From the NCBI GenBank assembly GCA_949840885.1, contig CATKYJ010000042.1, positions 1 through 39,906 on the forward strand: a stretch of 39,906 nucleotides of DNA. The letters run 5' to 3'. The stretch is from an uncultured Acetatifactor sp. (GTDB taxonomy: Bacteria > Bacillota > Clostridia > Lachnospirales > Lachnospiraceae). The position numbers were made by a program, and so were the translations under genes. Shown in pieces: positions 1 through 8,072 of this stretch. Numbering within the stretch: the stretch's first letter is position 1; every line of letters begins with the position of its first letter. The notes under the pieces are model-generated. The model made no database searches and had not been told where the DNA came from. It worked only from the letters and a program-made list of their open reading frames with translations.

Positions 1-28
1 ATTCCAATATTTCCTCTATCTTTTTCAT
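1..28 (-). CDS. 5' end of an unidentified gene (continues beyond the window)
   Basis: Only the first nine codons are in the window, reading MKKIEEILE on the minus strand. The start is supported by an AAAGGAG ribosome-binding site separated by five bases (TTATC) from the ATG. It is the gene that would be served by the long leader described at 349-708, provided transcription passes the terminator at 349-380. Nothing can be said about its function from nine residues. Confidence 0.6.
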
Positions 29-86
29 GATAACTCCTTTTGCCGCTTTGGCGGATGCTTTTTCTGACTTTTCGTTCTTCTTCCAG

Positions 87-138
87 CCATTTGTTCTAAC
101 CATTTGTTCTAATCATTCTTTCCAATCATTTCTTCCTG
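87..138. repeat. Four-copy 13-bp tandem repeat upstream of the partial gene
   Basis: Four consecutive 13-base units lie between the terminator at 349-380 and the start of the partial gene. The first two units (87-99 and 100-112, CCATTTGTTCTAA) are identical; the third (113-125) and fourth (126-138) are diverged copies. On the transcribed minus strand they give A-rich, unstructured RNA just upstream of the start codon. The function is unknown; slipped-strand expansion is the simplest origin. Confidence 0.6.
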
Positions 139-348
139 TTTTACAGGATTCCCTGCTTTCCTCTGCCCATCCCGTTGCCGTGCCTCCCCATGCCCGAAGC
201 GATTTTCATATCAAGCCCTGTCCCCGCCGGACCCGGTCCCTTTTCCCCACCGGATTTCCCGCGCAGTCCAAGCGATTAAACAAGTCCTGCCCGCCGAGCC
301 TGGAACCGTTGGCTTCCTGACATATTTCTTTTATGAAGTATGTGCATT

Positions 349-380
349 AAAAAAAGAGCATAGCTATACACTTATGCTCT
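349..380 (-). terminator. Intrinsic terminator between the leader and the partial gene
   Basis: On the minus strand AGAGCATA and TATGCTCT form an 8-bp stem with a 10-base loop, followed directly by a run of T residues (plus-strand A run at 349-355). It lies about 420 bp beyond the stop of the acyltransferase gene and about 300 bp downstream of its own promoter at 680-708. It therefore either ends a small RNA or acts as an attenuator before the partial gene at 1-28. Confidence 0.75.
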
Positions 381-564
381 CAATCAAATGATTCTCTCCC
401 AGATGTCAAAGTCCCCTCTCCCCCGGAGAGCAAAAAACGCAGAACCTGACATATAACATACAGGGCTAAACCTCTATACGAAGCACATTGTACGGCAGCC
501 GGCAGGAATTACCGGCACATGAAGCAGACCTGCAGAATCCTACAGGCGCTACCCTCTGCAATAT

Positions 565-600
565 TTATTTTGCAGTATCCTCCATTACAATGCTTCGCAT
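565..600 (-). CDS. Possible 11-residue leader peptide
   Basis: A short ORF, MRSIVMEDTAK followed by TAA, starts five bases after a strong GGGAGG ribosome-binding site (606-611). It lies about 75 nt into the transcript predicted from the promoter at 680-708, and is followed by potential hairpins and the terminator at 349-380. The arrangement is that of a leader peptide, but the residues show no run of a single amino acid that would name a controlled pathway. It could be a chance ORF behind a chance purine-rich site. Confidence 0.35.
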   Translation of the reverse strand: MRSIVMEDTAK

Positions 601-679
601 AAAGTCCTCCCTTTCTTTTTTATATAAATTTTACTACCGGGCAGGCACAAATCCAATCCAATGCCCCGGCATCTTTTTC

Positions 680-708
680 AGTCTACCTCATATAGATAAC
701 TCTGTCAA
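680..708 (-). promoter_or_regulatory. Sigma-A promoter of the candidate leader RNA
   Basis: On the minus strand TTGACA (703-708) and TAGACT (680-685) are separated by exactly 17 bases. The -35 box is a perfect match and the -10 box differs from TATAAT at two bases. Transcription would start near 673 and run away from the acyltransferase gene, which lies upstream on the same strand. Confidence 0.7.
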
Positions 709-800
709 GTCCTTTGGCAACTTTCATCATGCCCTATACCCTGATTTAGATTGACCGCAGGCATACTTCCCGCAACTTCCGTCCCCGACCCTACGCCCTC

Positions 801-2084
801 TCAGGCACCGCCAGCGCCCTTATGCCTCCTGGTGATTTTATAAAGTTCCTCCGCAGCCAGCCTGGTCTTCGCCACCACATCTCCGCCCTCTGTGGGGAAG
901 CAGTAATACAGCACGTCCCCATTTCCGATGCTGATCACATCCCCTATCTCGTACCAATAGTAGTCCGAATACAGGCTATAGGAAGCCCCGGGCTTCTGAA
1001 AATAGTCCAGCTTTCCGTCACAGCCCGTAAGGTGGAAGCCCTCTGTGGTATGGCGCAGACGTCCCGTTCCCACCCGGTAGATGCTCTTCGTGTCCACCAG
1101 CATGCAGATGTCCACGGGCACATCCAGCAGATAGGTTCCCTCCTCCAGCTCTCTTCGCACGCTGTCCCGCTCCCAGCGATACCAGTCCGGCACATGCGCG
1201 AACTCGGTCTCCCCCTCCACTGCCTCCAGAAAGCCGTATTCTGTCAGCTCGTATGCTTTCCCGCAGCTTCCGCACTGGATCCTGCTGCCCTGGCCCAGCA
1301 TCTGCCCCTCTGCGGCGCAATGGGGACATTTGTACAGGACACGGTTGAGGCAGTCGGCCCGGAAGCTTTCCGTGATGCGAATTTGGTTCTCCTGCTGCCA
1401 GCGGAAGTTGTCAAAGGAGAATTTCTCCTGCAAAAGCTCGTTCAGTTCCCCGGCGGATTTCTGCCGGATCTCCTCCGGGGACAGGAGGTATTCCATGTCC
1501 GCGGACACGTCCACTTTTCGCAGCTTCAGATTGTTGTACAAAGGATCTCTGGAAAAAGCCCCGTAGGTGCGGATCATCACCACCGGCGCCCCCAGGATCT
1601 TCAGGCATTTCCCCAGACTGTCCGGCAGGGGCGTGGCTGTGCCGTCGAAGCTGTAGCTGGCCTCCGGAAACATCAGCACGGAGCTTTTCAGCTGCTTCAG
1701 GGCATAGAGCATGTCCCGGACCAGCACCATGTCCGTGACGAATTTCTTTGTGGGAATGCAGCCGATGGCACGCATGAGCCGGTTCTTTCCCACGAATCCG
1801 TCCGAGGTACATACCACATTGAAAGGTCTTGGATAGAGGAGGGCGGCCGCGATCTTCAAGTCGATGAAGCTGGAATGATTCATGAGAATCAGGCAGGGTT
1901 CCCCCTTTCCCAGCCTCTCCATGCCGATTTCCCTATGAGAAAAATGCGTCGCCCGCAAGTCCGGTATAGACAGCAGCTTTAAAAGCAGCCTGAAAATCCG
2001 CATAGGCCTAACGGGGTTCTGGTGAAGTCCCACGGGACGCGCCAGCACCTCCTCAATCGCCATCTCTTTTACTTTTATCTTCAT
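801..2084 (-). CDS. 1-acyl-sn-glycerol-3-phosphate acyltransferase-like protein (PlsC family)
   Basis: The protein has 427 residues. The acyltransferase domain occupies roughly residues 45-220, with the catalytic HX4D motif as NHSSFID (H70, D75) and a phosphate-binding block FPEASYSFDG (about 139-148) in the place of the usual FPEGTR. PlsC enzymes transfer an acyl chain to lysophosphatidic acid at the membrane. Unusually, residues about 250-275 form a CxxC...CxxC zinc ribbon (YKCPHC, CGSCG), followed by about 140 residues of unknown function, so the exact acceptor is uncertain. The start is supported by GAGGGG six bases upstream. It lies 175 bp after the flavin reductase gene and may share its transcript. 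Confidence 0.82.
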   Translation of the reverse strand: MKIKVKEMAIEEVLARPVGLHQNPVRPMRIFRLLLKLLSIPDLRATHFSHREIGMERLGKGEPCLILMNHSSFIDLKIAAALLYPRPFNVVCTSDGFVGKNRLMRAIGCIPTKKFVTDMVLVRDMLYALKQLKSSVLMFPEASYSFDGTATPLPDSLGKCLKILGAPVVMIRTYGAFSRDPLYNNLKLRKVDVSADMEYLLSPEEIRQKSAGELNELLQEKFSFDNFRWQQENQIRITESFRADCLNRVLYKCPHCAAEGQMLGQGSRIQCGSCGKAYELTEYGFLEAVEGETEFAHVPDWYRWERDSVRRELEEGTYLLDVPVDICMLVDTKSIYRVGTGRLRHTTEGFHLTGCDGKLDYFQKPGASYSLYSDYYWYEIGDVISIGNGDVLYYCFPTEGGDVVAKTRLAAEELYKITRRHKGAGGA

Positions 2085-2259
2085 GTACCGCCCCTCATCG
2101 CGTCCTGCAATCCCCTGTGTTCTATAGCAAAACGCCCCTCTTATTGTATATCCGCTTCCCCGGAATGCCTCCTTGTTCTATTGCCTTGCTCCTGTCATGC
2201 GCAGTCTGCCCACCGGTTCCGGTGCTGCTGCCAGGTCAACTGCCCACCGGTTCCTCCGC

Positions 2260-2760
2260 CTACTCCGCTATATAAGTAGGCGCGTTCTTGGGGCTCTTCC
2301 CTTTGATGACATTATGATAATACGAATAAGTCATGGGGGTGTCTTTCTTCAGGATATCCGCGTCCAGCACCTTGCCCAGGAATACGGTATGTGTGGACGT
2401 CTCCATCTTGTCAATGACCTCGCAGACAATATATGCGCAGGCGTCCGTCACCACCGGCAGGAAGCCCTTGACCGCATAGTCCACCTCGTCAAATTTATTG
2501 CAGTCTTTCCCGCTCTTGAATCCAAAGGTGCCGATAATGCCGGGCTTGGAATTCTCCCCCAGAATGGAAATGGCGAATTTCCCGGTGTCCTGGATGCACT
2601 GGTTTGTGTAGTTGTCGTGGTTGATGCTCACGGCAATGGTGGCGGGCTCTGACGTAATCTGCATGGCACTATTGGCCGTGCAGCCCGTGGCTCTTCCCTT
2701 GTCCCATGTACTGACTACATATACCCCGTAAGATAACTGATGAAATGCGCTTTTGTTCAT
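2260..2760 (-). CDS. Flavin reductase family protein (FMN-binding split barrel)
   Basis: The 166-residue protein matches the flavin reductase-like split-barrel domain: the VVSTWDKGRATGCTANSAMQ region near the N-terminus is the typical flavin-phosphate-binding strand-turn. Such proteins bind FMN and pass electrons from NAD(P)H or a redox partner. The ending KSPKNAPTYIAE resembles the linker after this domain in clostridial high-molecular-weight rubredoxins, but here the protein stops and no rubredoxin CxxC domain follows. The start has an AGAGGGG ribosome-binding site. A partner rubredoxin, if any, is not in the window. The 280 bp upstream to the esterase gene hold no gene I can support. Confidence 0.85.
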   Translation of the reverse strand: MNKSAFHQLSYGVYVVSTWDKGRATGCTANSAMQITSEPATIAVSINHDNYTNQCIQDTGKFAISILGENSKPGIIGTFGFKSGKDCNKFDEVDYAVKGFLPVVTDACAYIVCEVIDKMETSTHTVFLGKVLDADILKKDTPMTYSYYHNVIKGKSPKNAPTYIAE

Positions 2761-3040
2761 GATTTTTAACCCCTCTCTCTTTGCTTTTTGTCTTCCTGAT
2801 ATTGTCTTCTTAATATTGTCTTTCTATCTGTTCTTCCTATTCGTTTGATGTCTTTTGCCGCCTGTCCTCTCCGCAGCGCCTCCCCATAGCCCAAGAACAC
2901 TGCTATTCCCTTTGCCTGAGAACAGTTCCCATAGCCATGCCTCCTCATAGACGAAAGACACCGTATATCATGGCCTGTCTTTGCCGTTTCATGCCCGGAG
3001 CTTTCATCCAAATGCCCGACCCCGCGCAGCGCTTTCCGTC

Positions 3041-3694
3041 TCAGTGGCTATAGTCGAATCCGCATTTCTCCAGAAACGCCCTTGCCATCAGCGTGGCTCC
3101 CACCCGGTTGGGATGAACCCTGTCCCAGGCAATGAACGTGGAATGACGGATTTTGCAGTAGTCCTCATAGACTTTCTGGAAATCCACGAAGATGCAGCCA
3201 TGCTTCTTTGCAAGCTCTCCGCAGATAGCCACATACTCGTCCATCCTGGCCCGCATCCTGTCCTCACGGTTCGGCTCCATATAATAGGGGGAAAGCAGGA
3301 ATATCCCTTTCACGTCTTCCTTTACCGCCAGAATCATCTGTTCCACATTCCGCTCATATTCCTCCGGCATCACCTGCCCGTCCGGCATGGCCGGGGTGTC
3401 GAACTGTCTCCACACATCGTTGATACCGATGCAGATGGAGACCCAGTCCGGCTTCAAATCCACCACATCCCGCCGGAACCTTTCCAGCAGATCTCTGCTG
3501 GTATTGCCCGAGATGCCGGAATTGGTCACGCGGATCCGCCGCTCCGGATAATACGCCGCCAGCATATTGTCGATAATTCGAACATATCCCATGCCCAAGT
3601 TGTCAAACAGCCCCTCTCCCACCGGCTGGGCGCTGCCCATGTCCGTCACGGAGTCTCCCGCGAACACGATTCTGTCCATGTCTTCAAAAAGCAT
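3041..3694 (-). CDS. SGNH/GDSL-family hydrolase (esterase/lipase)
   Basis: The 217-residue protein shows all the SGNH blocks: block I FAGDS with the nucleophile S15, block II glycine in SGNTSRD, block III GIND in ICIGINDVW, and block V D191xxH194 (WDRVHPN). There is no signal peptide, so it probably acts in the cytoplasm, deacylating a sugar ester or lipid; the substrate is unknown. The start has GAGGAG six bases upstream. It follows the polysaccharide deacetylase gene by 55 bp on the same strand, and the two could act together on O-acylated or N-acetylated glycans. Confidence 0.88.
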   Translation of the reverse strand: MLFEDMDRIVFAGDSVTDMGSAQPVGEGLFDNLGMGYVRIIDNMLAAYYPERRIRVTNSGISGNTSRDLLERFRRDVVDLKPDWVSICIGINDVWRQFDTPAMPDGQVMPEEYERNVEQMILAVKEDVKGIFLLSPYYMEPNREDRMRARMDEYVAICGELAKKHGCIFVDFQKVYEDYCKIRHSTFIAWDRVHPNRVGATLMARAFLEKCGFDYSH

Positions 3695-3749
3695 ATCTGT
3701 CTCCTCTTTTCTGCTGTATCAAAAGTTTTTTGCTTCTTCTGATACCAGC

Positions 3750-4559
3750 TTATTTTGTAAGGTTCACCGTAGTGCCGCCTTTTACCTCCACGATCTTTTT
3801 ACCATCTATTTGCAGCCACACACTGACAGCACTGGGATTATATACCATCCTGTTATCCCCTGAGAATTTCAAACGGTTTAACGCTTCCATATAATCAACG
3901 ATTTCTATGTTTGTAGCATACCAAATGTCCTGCCTGCCTCCCATGTAACGGCAGAATTCCTCTATCACTCCCCAATTGTCCCTGTCGTCAAATTCATAGC
4001 TGTGCCCCCACACATACATCAGCTTCAGGGACTTCTGTGTTCCGAAGTTGGCAAAACGTGCCGCTTTTTCCATCAGCTCCGGATCATTGTGATGACAGGT
4101 GGGATGCCACTCCATAGAATCTTCCGGCAATTCGTAGTCCCCCTTGGGTTCCCCCACCCTGGCATAGGCAATCCCAAGCTGGTGAAACAATTGCTTGATT
4201 TCCGGGCTATAGGAACCGTTTGGGTAGGCATGCCCCCGCACCAATCCGCCTGTCAGGCTCTCCAGCCCTTTCCTGTCCTCCAGAATCTCATAGGCTGCCT
4301 CCACCATAGAGCAGCGGGCTATGGTAGGATGGGTCAGGCAATGGGTTGCCACCTCATGCCCCTGATAAAGTTCCCTGACTCTCTCCCTGGCAAGCCAGGG
4401 TTCGCCTTTTTCCATCAGGCCGTAATTGAGGTTAAATGTCCCCTTGATCCCGTTTCGATTAAAAATATCCACCAGGCGCTCATCCTGCAGCCTGCCATCA
4501 TCATAGCTCATGGTAAGCGCCTTTGCGGTTCCCTCCGGAAAACAACTATAAACATTCAT
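3750..4559 (-). CDS. Polysaccharide deacetylase family protein
   Basis: The protein belongs to the NodB-type carbohydrate esterase 4 family: MSYDDG (catalytic base and metal aspartates, D20-D21 from the chosen start) and the metal-binding pair THCLTHP (H73, H77). There is no signal peptide, unlike classical peptidoglycan deacetylases, so the substrate is probably an imported oligosaccharide. The reading frame can also start four codons earlier (4571); the internal ATG at 4559 is preferred because AAAGGA lies 11 bases upstream, whereas the earlier ATG has no spacer. The gene is divergent from the AraC-type regulator, and its promoter contains the same TAGAAT-type motif, suggesting shared control with the sugar transporter. 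Confidence 0.85.
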   Translation of the reverse strand: MNVYSCFPEGTAKALTMSYDDGRLQDERLVDIFNRNGIKGTFNLNYGLMEKGEPWLARERVRELYQGHEVATHCLTHPTIARCSMVEAAYEILEDRKGLESLTGGLVRGHAYPNGSYSPEIKQLFHQLGIAYARVGEPKGDYELPEDSMEWHPTCHHNDPELMEKAARFANFGTQKSLKLMYVWGHSYEFDDRDNWGVIEEFCRYMGGRQDIWYATNIEIVDYMEALNRLKFSGDNRMVYNPSAVSVWLQIDGKKIVEVKGGTTVNLTK

Positions 4560-4581
4560 CCTCTCACCCATCCTTTCTGAA

Positions 4582-4624
4582 TTCTATATAGAAATAGAAT
4601 ACTAAAAAATAAGAGGGATGTCCA
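4582..4624 (-). promoter_or_regulatory. Promoter of the deacetylase/esterase genes with an overlapping palindrome
   Basis: On the minus strand TGGACA (4619-4624) and TATTCT (4596-4601) are 17 bases apart. A perfect 12-bp palindrome TTCTATATAGAA (4582-4593) and the arms ATTCTAT/ATAGAAT (4581-4587, 4594-4600) overlap the -10 box and start region. The same sequence elements occur in the promoter of the divergent regulator and upstream of the sugar-binding protein gene, so this is a candidate operator. Confidence 0.5.
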
Positions 4625-4747
4625 TAGCATAAATCAAAAATCTGCTTTTCGCTATAGTCAAGGTACCTCTCCCCACCTCCGTCCTACAGACATACCGCAT
4701 CTTTTCCGGCTTCGCTTTTCGTTTCGTCTTCCGGGATATTGGGCATA

Positions 4748-4776
4748 TTGCAATTTGATGGCTGTTCTTATATAAT
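4748..4776 (+). promoter_or_regulatory. Sigma-A promoter of the AraC-type regulator gene
   Basis: TTGCAA (4748-4753) and a perfect TATAAT (4771-4776) are separated by 17 bases. The predicted start of transcription, near 4783, falls inside a 12-bp inverted repeat (4772-4783 with 4791-4802), so the leader RNA begins in a hairpin or the site is an operator. Confidence 0.65.
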
Positions 4777-4842
4777 AGAATCCAAGGAAAGGATTCTATT
4801 ATCCGAGTTCTATAATAGAATCCAAGGAAAGATTTTATTATA
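4771..4842. repeat. Two tandem copies of a TATAATAGAATCC hairpin element (putative operators)
   Basis: A 21-base sequence beginning TATAATAGAATCC is repeated exactly at 4771-4791 and 4811-4831, 40 bp apart (about four helical turns). Each copy is followed by its own inverted complement: perfect over 12 bp in the first (4791-4802), with one wobble mismatch over 12 in the second (4831-4842). The first copy overlaps the -10 box of the regulator. An ATAATAGAAT match also lies next to the -35 box of the binding-protein gene at 10847-10856. Regulator binding is inferred, not shown. Confidence 0.6.
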
Positions 4843-4894
4843 GAAATATCACAGCGTATTCTACGAGATACAGCGCAGTTAAAAGGAGTGTAGT

Positions 4895-7108
4895 ATGAAA
4901 TTCAGAAAACCCTACCCGCGCAAGACTGCGGGCAGTACGCGCTTGCGTTATTTTCTGTCCTACTTTATCATATTCTGTTTCCTGATCACAGGCTTTTTCT
5001 ACATCGTCCGCAGCCAGCTTGCAAAGCTTTATCTGGAACAGCTCACTATTTCCTCTCAGGAACAGCTCCACAATGTCCGGCAGACTCTGGCAGAAGAATT
5101 TGACACCATGAACATAGTAAACAATTCCATCAAAGACAATATCAACATTATCTTTGCCAAATATACCACGGATCAGGGACGCCAATACCTGGCCTACAAA
5201 GAAATCAGAAAATACATCGCAGGCCGCCCCTACATAAAATCCGTCATTTATCTCAATAAGAACCGCGATGTAGTCACCTCCTCCCAGGCCGTCACGGAAT
5301 ATAAAGAGGGCGCTTTCCATATGCTGACGCCCTACCTCTTTGTCTTCGACCCGACGCCCTACCTGGACAGCAGGCAGAACCAGCTTCTGTACCTGCAGGA
5401 GGGCAACGAGAACCAGCTGATCTACTTCCCTGTCAACAGCTCTTACTCCAATGATATCACATACTTTTTGGTGGATACACGGGAGATAGAACAGCTCTGC
5501 CTGCAGACCTCCTCCAGCGAGATGCCCGCCATCGCCCTGCTGGATTCCGGAAAAAATATCATAGCCGGAGAAAACACAGAGCTTCTGATGCCCTACATGG
5601 ATTCCTTTGAGCCAAAAGACGGCATCTATCCCATTGACAACAATACCTCCCTGTGCGTCAGCGGCGGATTGAGCAACGGCTTTTTGATGCTTTCCCTGAT
5701 CTCCAACCGGGTACTGCTGGGACAGGTCAATTCCGCCTTTCGGACAGCCTATCTGATTCTCTTTGTCCTGGGATTTTTGGGATTTTTGCTGCTTCTATTG
5801 TCCATGAGAAGTACCTACCTGCCCCTGCATAAGCTGACCCAGAAGATCGTGGCGTCTCCGGACAAGCGCCAGAGCTACCTGGAACAGCTGGACCAGACCT
5901 TTGCGGATTCCAATCTCCAGAACCGCCAGCTGCAGGACAAACTGGAGAAATATAAGCTCTCTATCCAGAAATCCATACTGGACAATATCATCACCTCGAA
6001 CCACGCCACTGCCGGCTGGAGGGAGCTTCCGGACATTGACCGCCTCTTCGGCGCGGACTCCGATGTGCTGCTCTTTGCGGTGAAGATGAAATCCCCCAGA
6101 GCCCCTTTCCCCTGCGGCAAGATTGTGGAGTTTTTCTGCCGCTCCCTGAATGTGGAGGATTCCTGCGTTATTCTCGAGACTGCCGGGGATACGGCTATAC
6201 TGCTGATCAATTACTCCGGTCCCGAGCCCAATAAGGACGAGGTGCTCAAGCTCCTCCTGACAGACCTGCAGCAGGAAAAGGGCTATCTTTCCTCCTTAAG
6301 CGAATGCTCCGACTCTCCGCTGGACATCCCCTCTCTGTACGAGCAGGCCATTCAGGCCAGCAGCCTTTGGGGGCAGATGTCTGTGGTAACCTACCATGAG
6401 GTGTCCCCGCTGCTGACCGGCGGCTCTGCCTTGGTCTATCCCAATGATCTGCTGGGCAGCCTGTCGTCCTCTCTGCAGAATTACCAGTTTGAAGAGGCCG
6501 ACGGCTATATAGGGGAATTGCTCCGCATCATAGACCAGTCAGAGTCCATGGACAGACAGATTCCGGACTTTTTTGCCCACTGTATTCTCATTGACCTGCT
6601 GGCGGTCATAGCCAATGCCATGGAGCACTCGGACATCCGCTTCAAGTCCTACAGCAATCTCTATTTTGAGGCGCTGTATCTGTGCCGCAGCTGTTCCTAC
6701 GGGGAAAATGCCGCCGCCATCCAGGCCAATATCCGGAAACTGACAGATTTCTTCCGGGAACAATGGACTGCCAAATCCGCCAGCTCTTTCCACTTAAAGG
6801 ACCAGATGGAGAAGAATTTCACCCAGCCGGACTTTTCTATCAATCAGCTTGCGGAACAGTTTCATGTGAGCATTGCCTATATCAGCTATCTGGTAAAAAA
6901 GGAAGTGAATCAGAACTTTTCCGATTACATATGGAAACTGCGCCTTGACAGAGCCAGAGAATTGCTCCTGAACACAGATCAATCCATTGATGAGATCAGC
7001 GTAGCGGTAGGGTATCTGAATACCTCCAGCTTCCGCCGCAAGTTCAAGCAGGATACGGGTCTGACACCCTCTCAGTACCGGAGCCAGGCAGGGGGGGCAC
7101 AGCAGTAG
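4895..7108 (+). CDS. Membrane-bound AraC-family sensor regulator (YesN/LplR-like)
   Basis: The 737-residue protein starts with a basic cytoplasmic tail, then a transmembrane segment (about 18-40), an extracellular ligand-sensing region of about 240 residues, a second transmembrane segment (about 285-305), a cytoplasmic linker and a C-terminal AraC DNA-binding domain with two helix-turn-helix units (about 632-737; DEISVAVGY and SFRRKFKQDTGLTPSQYR are the hallmark second HTH). This is the architecture of single-protein sensors that control neighbouring Lpl-type sugar transporters in Firmicutes. The start is set by AAGGAG six bases upstream. It converges on the permease genes; tandem operators in its own promoter suggest autoregulation. 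The inducer is unknown. Confidence 0.88.
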   Translation: MKFRKPYPRKTAGSTRLRYFLSYFIIFCFLITGFFYIVRSQLAKLYLEQLTISSQEQLHNVRQTLAEEFDTMNIVNNSIKDNINIIFAKYTTDQGRQYLAYKEIRKYIAGRPYIKSVIYLNKNRDVVTSSQAVTEYKEGAFHMLTPYLFVFDPTPYLDSRQNQLLYLQEGNENQLIYFPVNSSYSNDITYFLVDTREIEQLCLQTSSSEMPAIALLDSGKNIIAGENTELLMPYMDSFEPKDGIYPIDNNTSLCVSGGLSNGFLMLSLISNRVLLGQVNSAFRTAYLILFVLGFLGFLLLLLSMRSTYLPLHKLTQKIVASPDKRQSYLEQLDQTFADSNLQNRQLQDKLEKYKLSIQKSILDNIITSNHATAGWRELPDIDRLFGADSDVLLFAVKMKSPRAPFPCGKIVEFFCRSLNVEDSCVILETAGDTAILLINYSGPEPNKDEVLKLLLTDLQQEKGYLSSLSECSDSPLDIPSLYEQAIQASSLWGQMSVVTYHEVSPLLTGGSALVYPNDLLGSLSSSLQNYQFEEADGYIGELLRIIDQSESMDRQIPDFFAHCILIDLLAVIANAMEHSDIRFKSYSNLYFEALYLCRSCSYGENAAAIQANIRKLTDFFREQWTAKSASSFHLKDQMEKNFTQPDFSINQLAEQFHVSIAYISYLVKKEVNQNFSDYIWKLRLDRARELLLNTDQSIDEISVAVGYLNTSSFRRKFKQDTGLTPSQYRSQAGGAQQ

Positions 7109-7146
7109 CATCTGCCTGTCCCCCGGGAATCACCTGCTCTCTCTGC

Positions 7147-8055
7147 TCAGCCCTTTACGGAACCGATCATCACGCCCTTGACAAAGTACTTCTGGATAAA
7201 AGGATAAATACACAGCACAGGCACCGTGGACACAATGATCACGCTGTATTTCAAAGTCTGCGCCAGCTGCGCCTTGGCGGCCACCGTGGCCATATCCATA
7301 CTTGACGTATTGTTCAGCGTCAGCTTAGTGGACATCAGAATATCCCTGAGGAAAGACTGCAGGGGCAGCAGATTCTCGTCGTAGATATAGATCAGCGCCG
7401 AGTAGAAATCATTCCAGTGTCCCACCGCGTAGTACAGTCCGATTACGGCCAGAATAGGTTTGGACAGGGGCAGCACCACCCGCACCAGATACTGGAAAGA
7501 GCTGGCTCCGTCCAGGGTGGCGGCCTCCTGGAGCGAGGGGGGAATGCTGTTCATGAAATAGGTCCTGGTAACGATCATATTGTAGACGGACATGGCTCCG
7601 GGTATGATCATGGCCCAGCGGGTATTGATCAGTCCCAGCTTGCTCACCACCAGATAGGTGGGAATCAGGCCGCCGGAAAAATACATGGTGATCAGCAGCA
7701 GGACCATGACAAAATGTCTGGGCATAAAATCTTTCCGGGAAAGAGGATATGCGCCGCACACTGTCATGATAAGGTTGACCAGGGTTCCCACTACGGTATA
7801 GAATATGGTATTGGCATATCCGATCCAGATCCGCTCATACTTCAGCAGCTCCTCATAGGAAACCAATGTAAAGCCTTTGGGCCACAGCACTACGTTTCCC
7901 AGCCACACCTGATTGGGGTCGCTGAAGGAGGCGATCACCACGAACCAGAGAGGCCAGATAAAGACCACCAGCAGCATGATCATGATCAACAGATTGACGA
8001 TATCGAATACCTTGTCGGAGTAGGATCTCCTGTCTCCCGATTTTCTCCACTTCAT
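7147..8055 (-). CDS. Carbohydrate ABC transporter permease (LplC/YtcP-like)
   Basis: The 302-residue integral membrane protein has about six transmembrane segments and the cytoplasmic EAA loop EAATLDGASS...LPLSKP (from about residue 177) that docks onto the ATPase. It forms the heterodimeric channel with the permease encoded just upstream, only 17 bp away, and both follow the binding-protein gene. The family imports oligosaccharides or uronate-containing sugars. The start has AAGGAGGAG upstream. No ATPase is encoded in this operon; a shared MsmK-like ATPase at 14859-15974 is the likely energiser. Its stop lies 38 bp from the stop of the convergent regulator gene, with no clear terminator between them. 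Confidence 0.9.
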   Translation of the reverse strand: MKWRKSGDRRSYSDKVFDIVNLLIMIMLLVVFIWPLWFVVIASFSDPNQVWLGNVVLWPKGFTLVSYEELLKYERIWIGYANTIFYTVVGTLVNLIMTVCGAYPLSRKDFMPRHFVMVLLLITMYFSGGLIPTYLVVSKLGLINTRWAMIIPGAMSVYNMIVTRTYFMNSIPPSLQEAATLDGASSFQYLVRVVLPLSKPILAVIGLYYAVGHWNDFYSALIYIYDENLLPLQSFLRDILMSTKLTLNNTSSMDMATVAAKAQLAQTLKYSVIIVSTVPVLCIYPFIQKYFVKGVMIGSVKG

Positions 8056-8072
8056 TTCTATCTCCTCCTTGC

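Larger units (their letters stand above)
349..673 (-). ncRNA. Candidate structured leader or small RNA of about 320 nt
   Basis: This stretch has no plausible long gene but is bounded by a consensus promoter (680-708) and an intrinsic terminator (349-380) in the same orientation. The predicted transcript starts with a hairpin formed by CCGGG and CCCGG arms (about 640-670), then carries an 11-codon ORF with a strong ribosome-binding site (565-600), then GC-rich segments able to pair locally (TGCAGA with TCTGCA; GCCGG with CCGGC). I did not recognise a known riboswitch, T-box or 6S RNA consensus. It may be a leader-peptide attenuator for the gene at 1-28, or an independent small RNA. Confidence 0.4.

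Noticed and set aside
822..1982. 386-codon plus-strand frame opposite the acyltransferase gene
   Set aside because: Antisense shadow caused by GC-rich third positions; no ribosome-binding site and no recognisable domain, while the opposite strand has clear PlsC motifs.
2766..3011. 81-codon minus-strand frame between flavin reductase and esterase genes
   Set aside because: No ribosome-binding site or family features; biased composition only.
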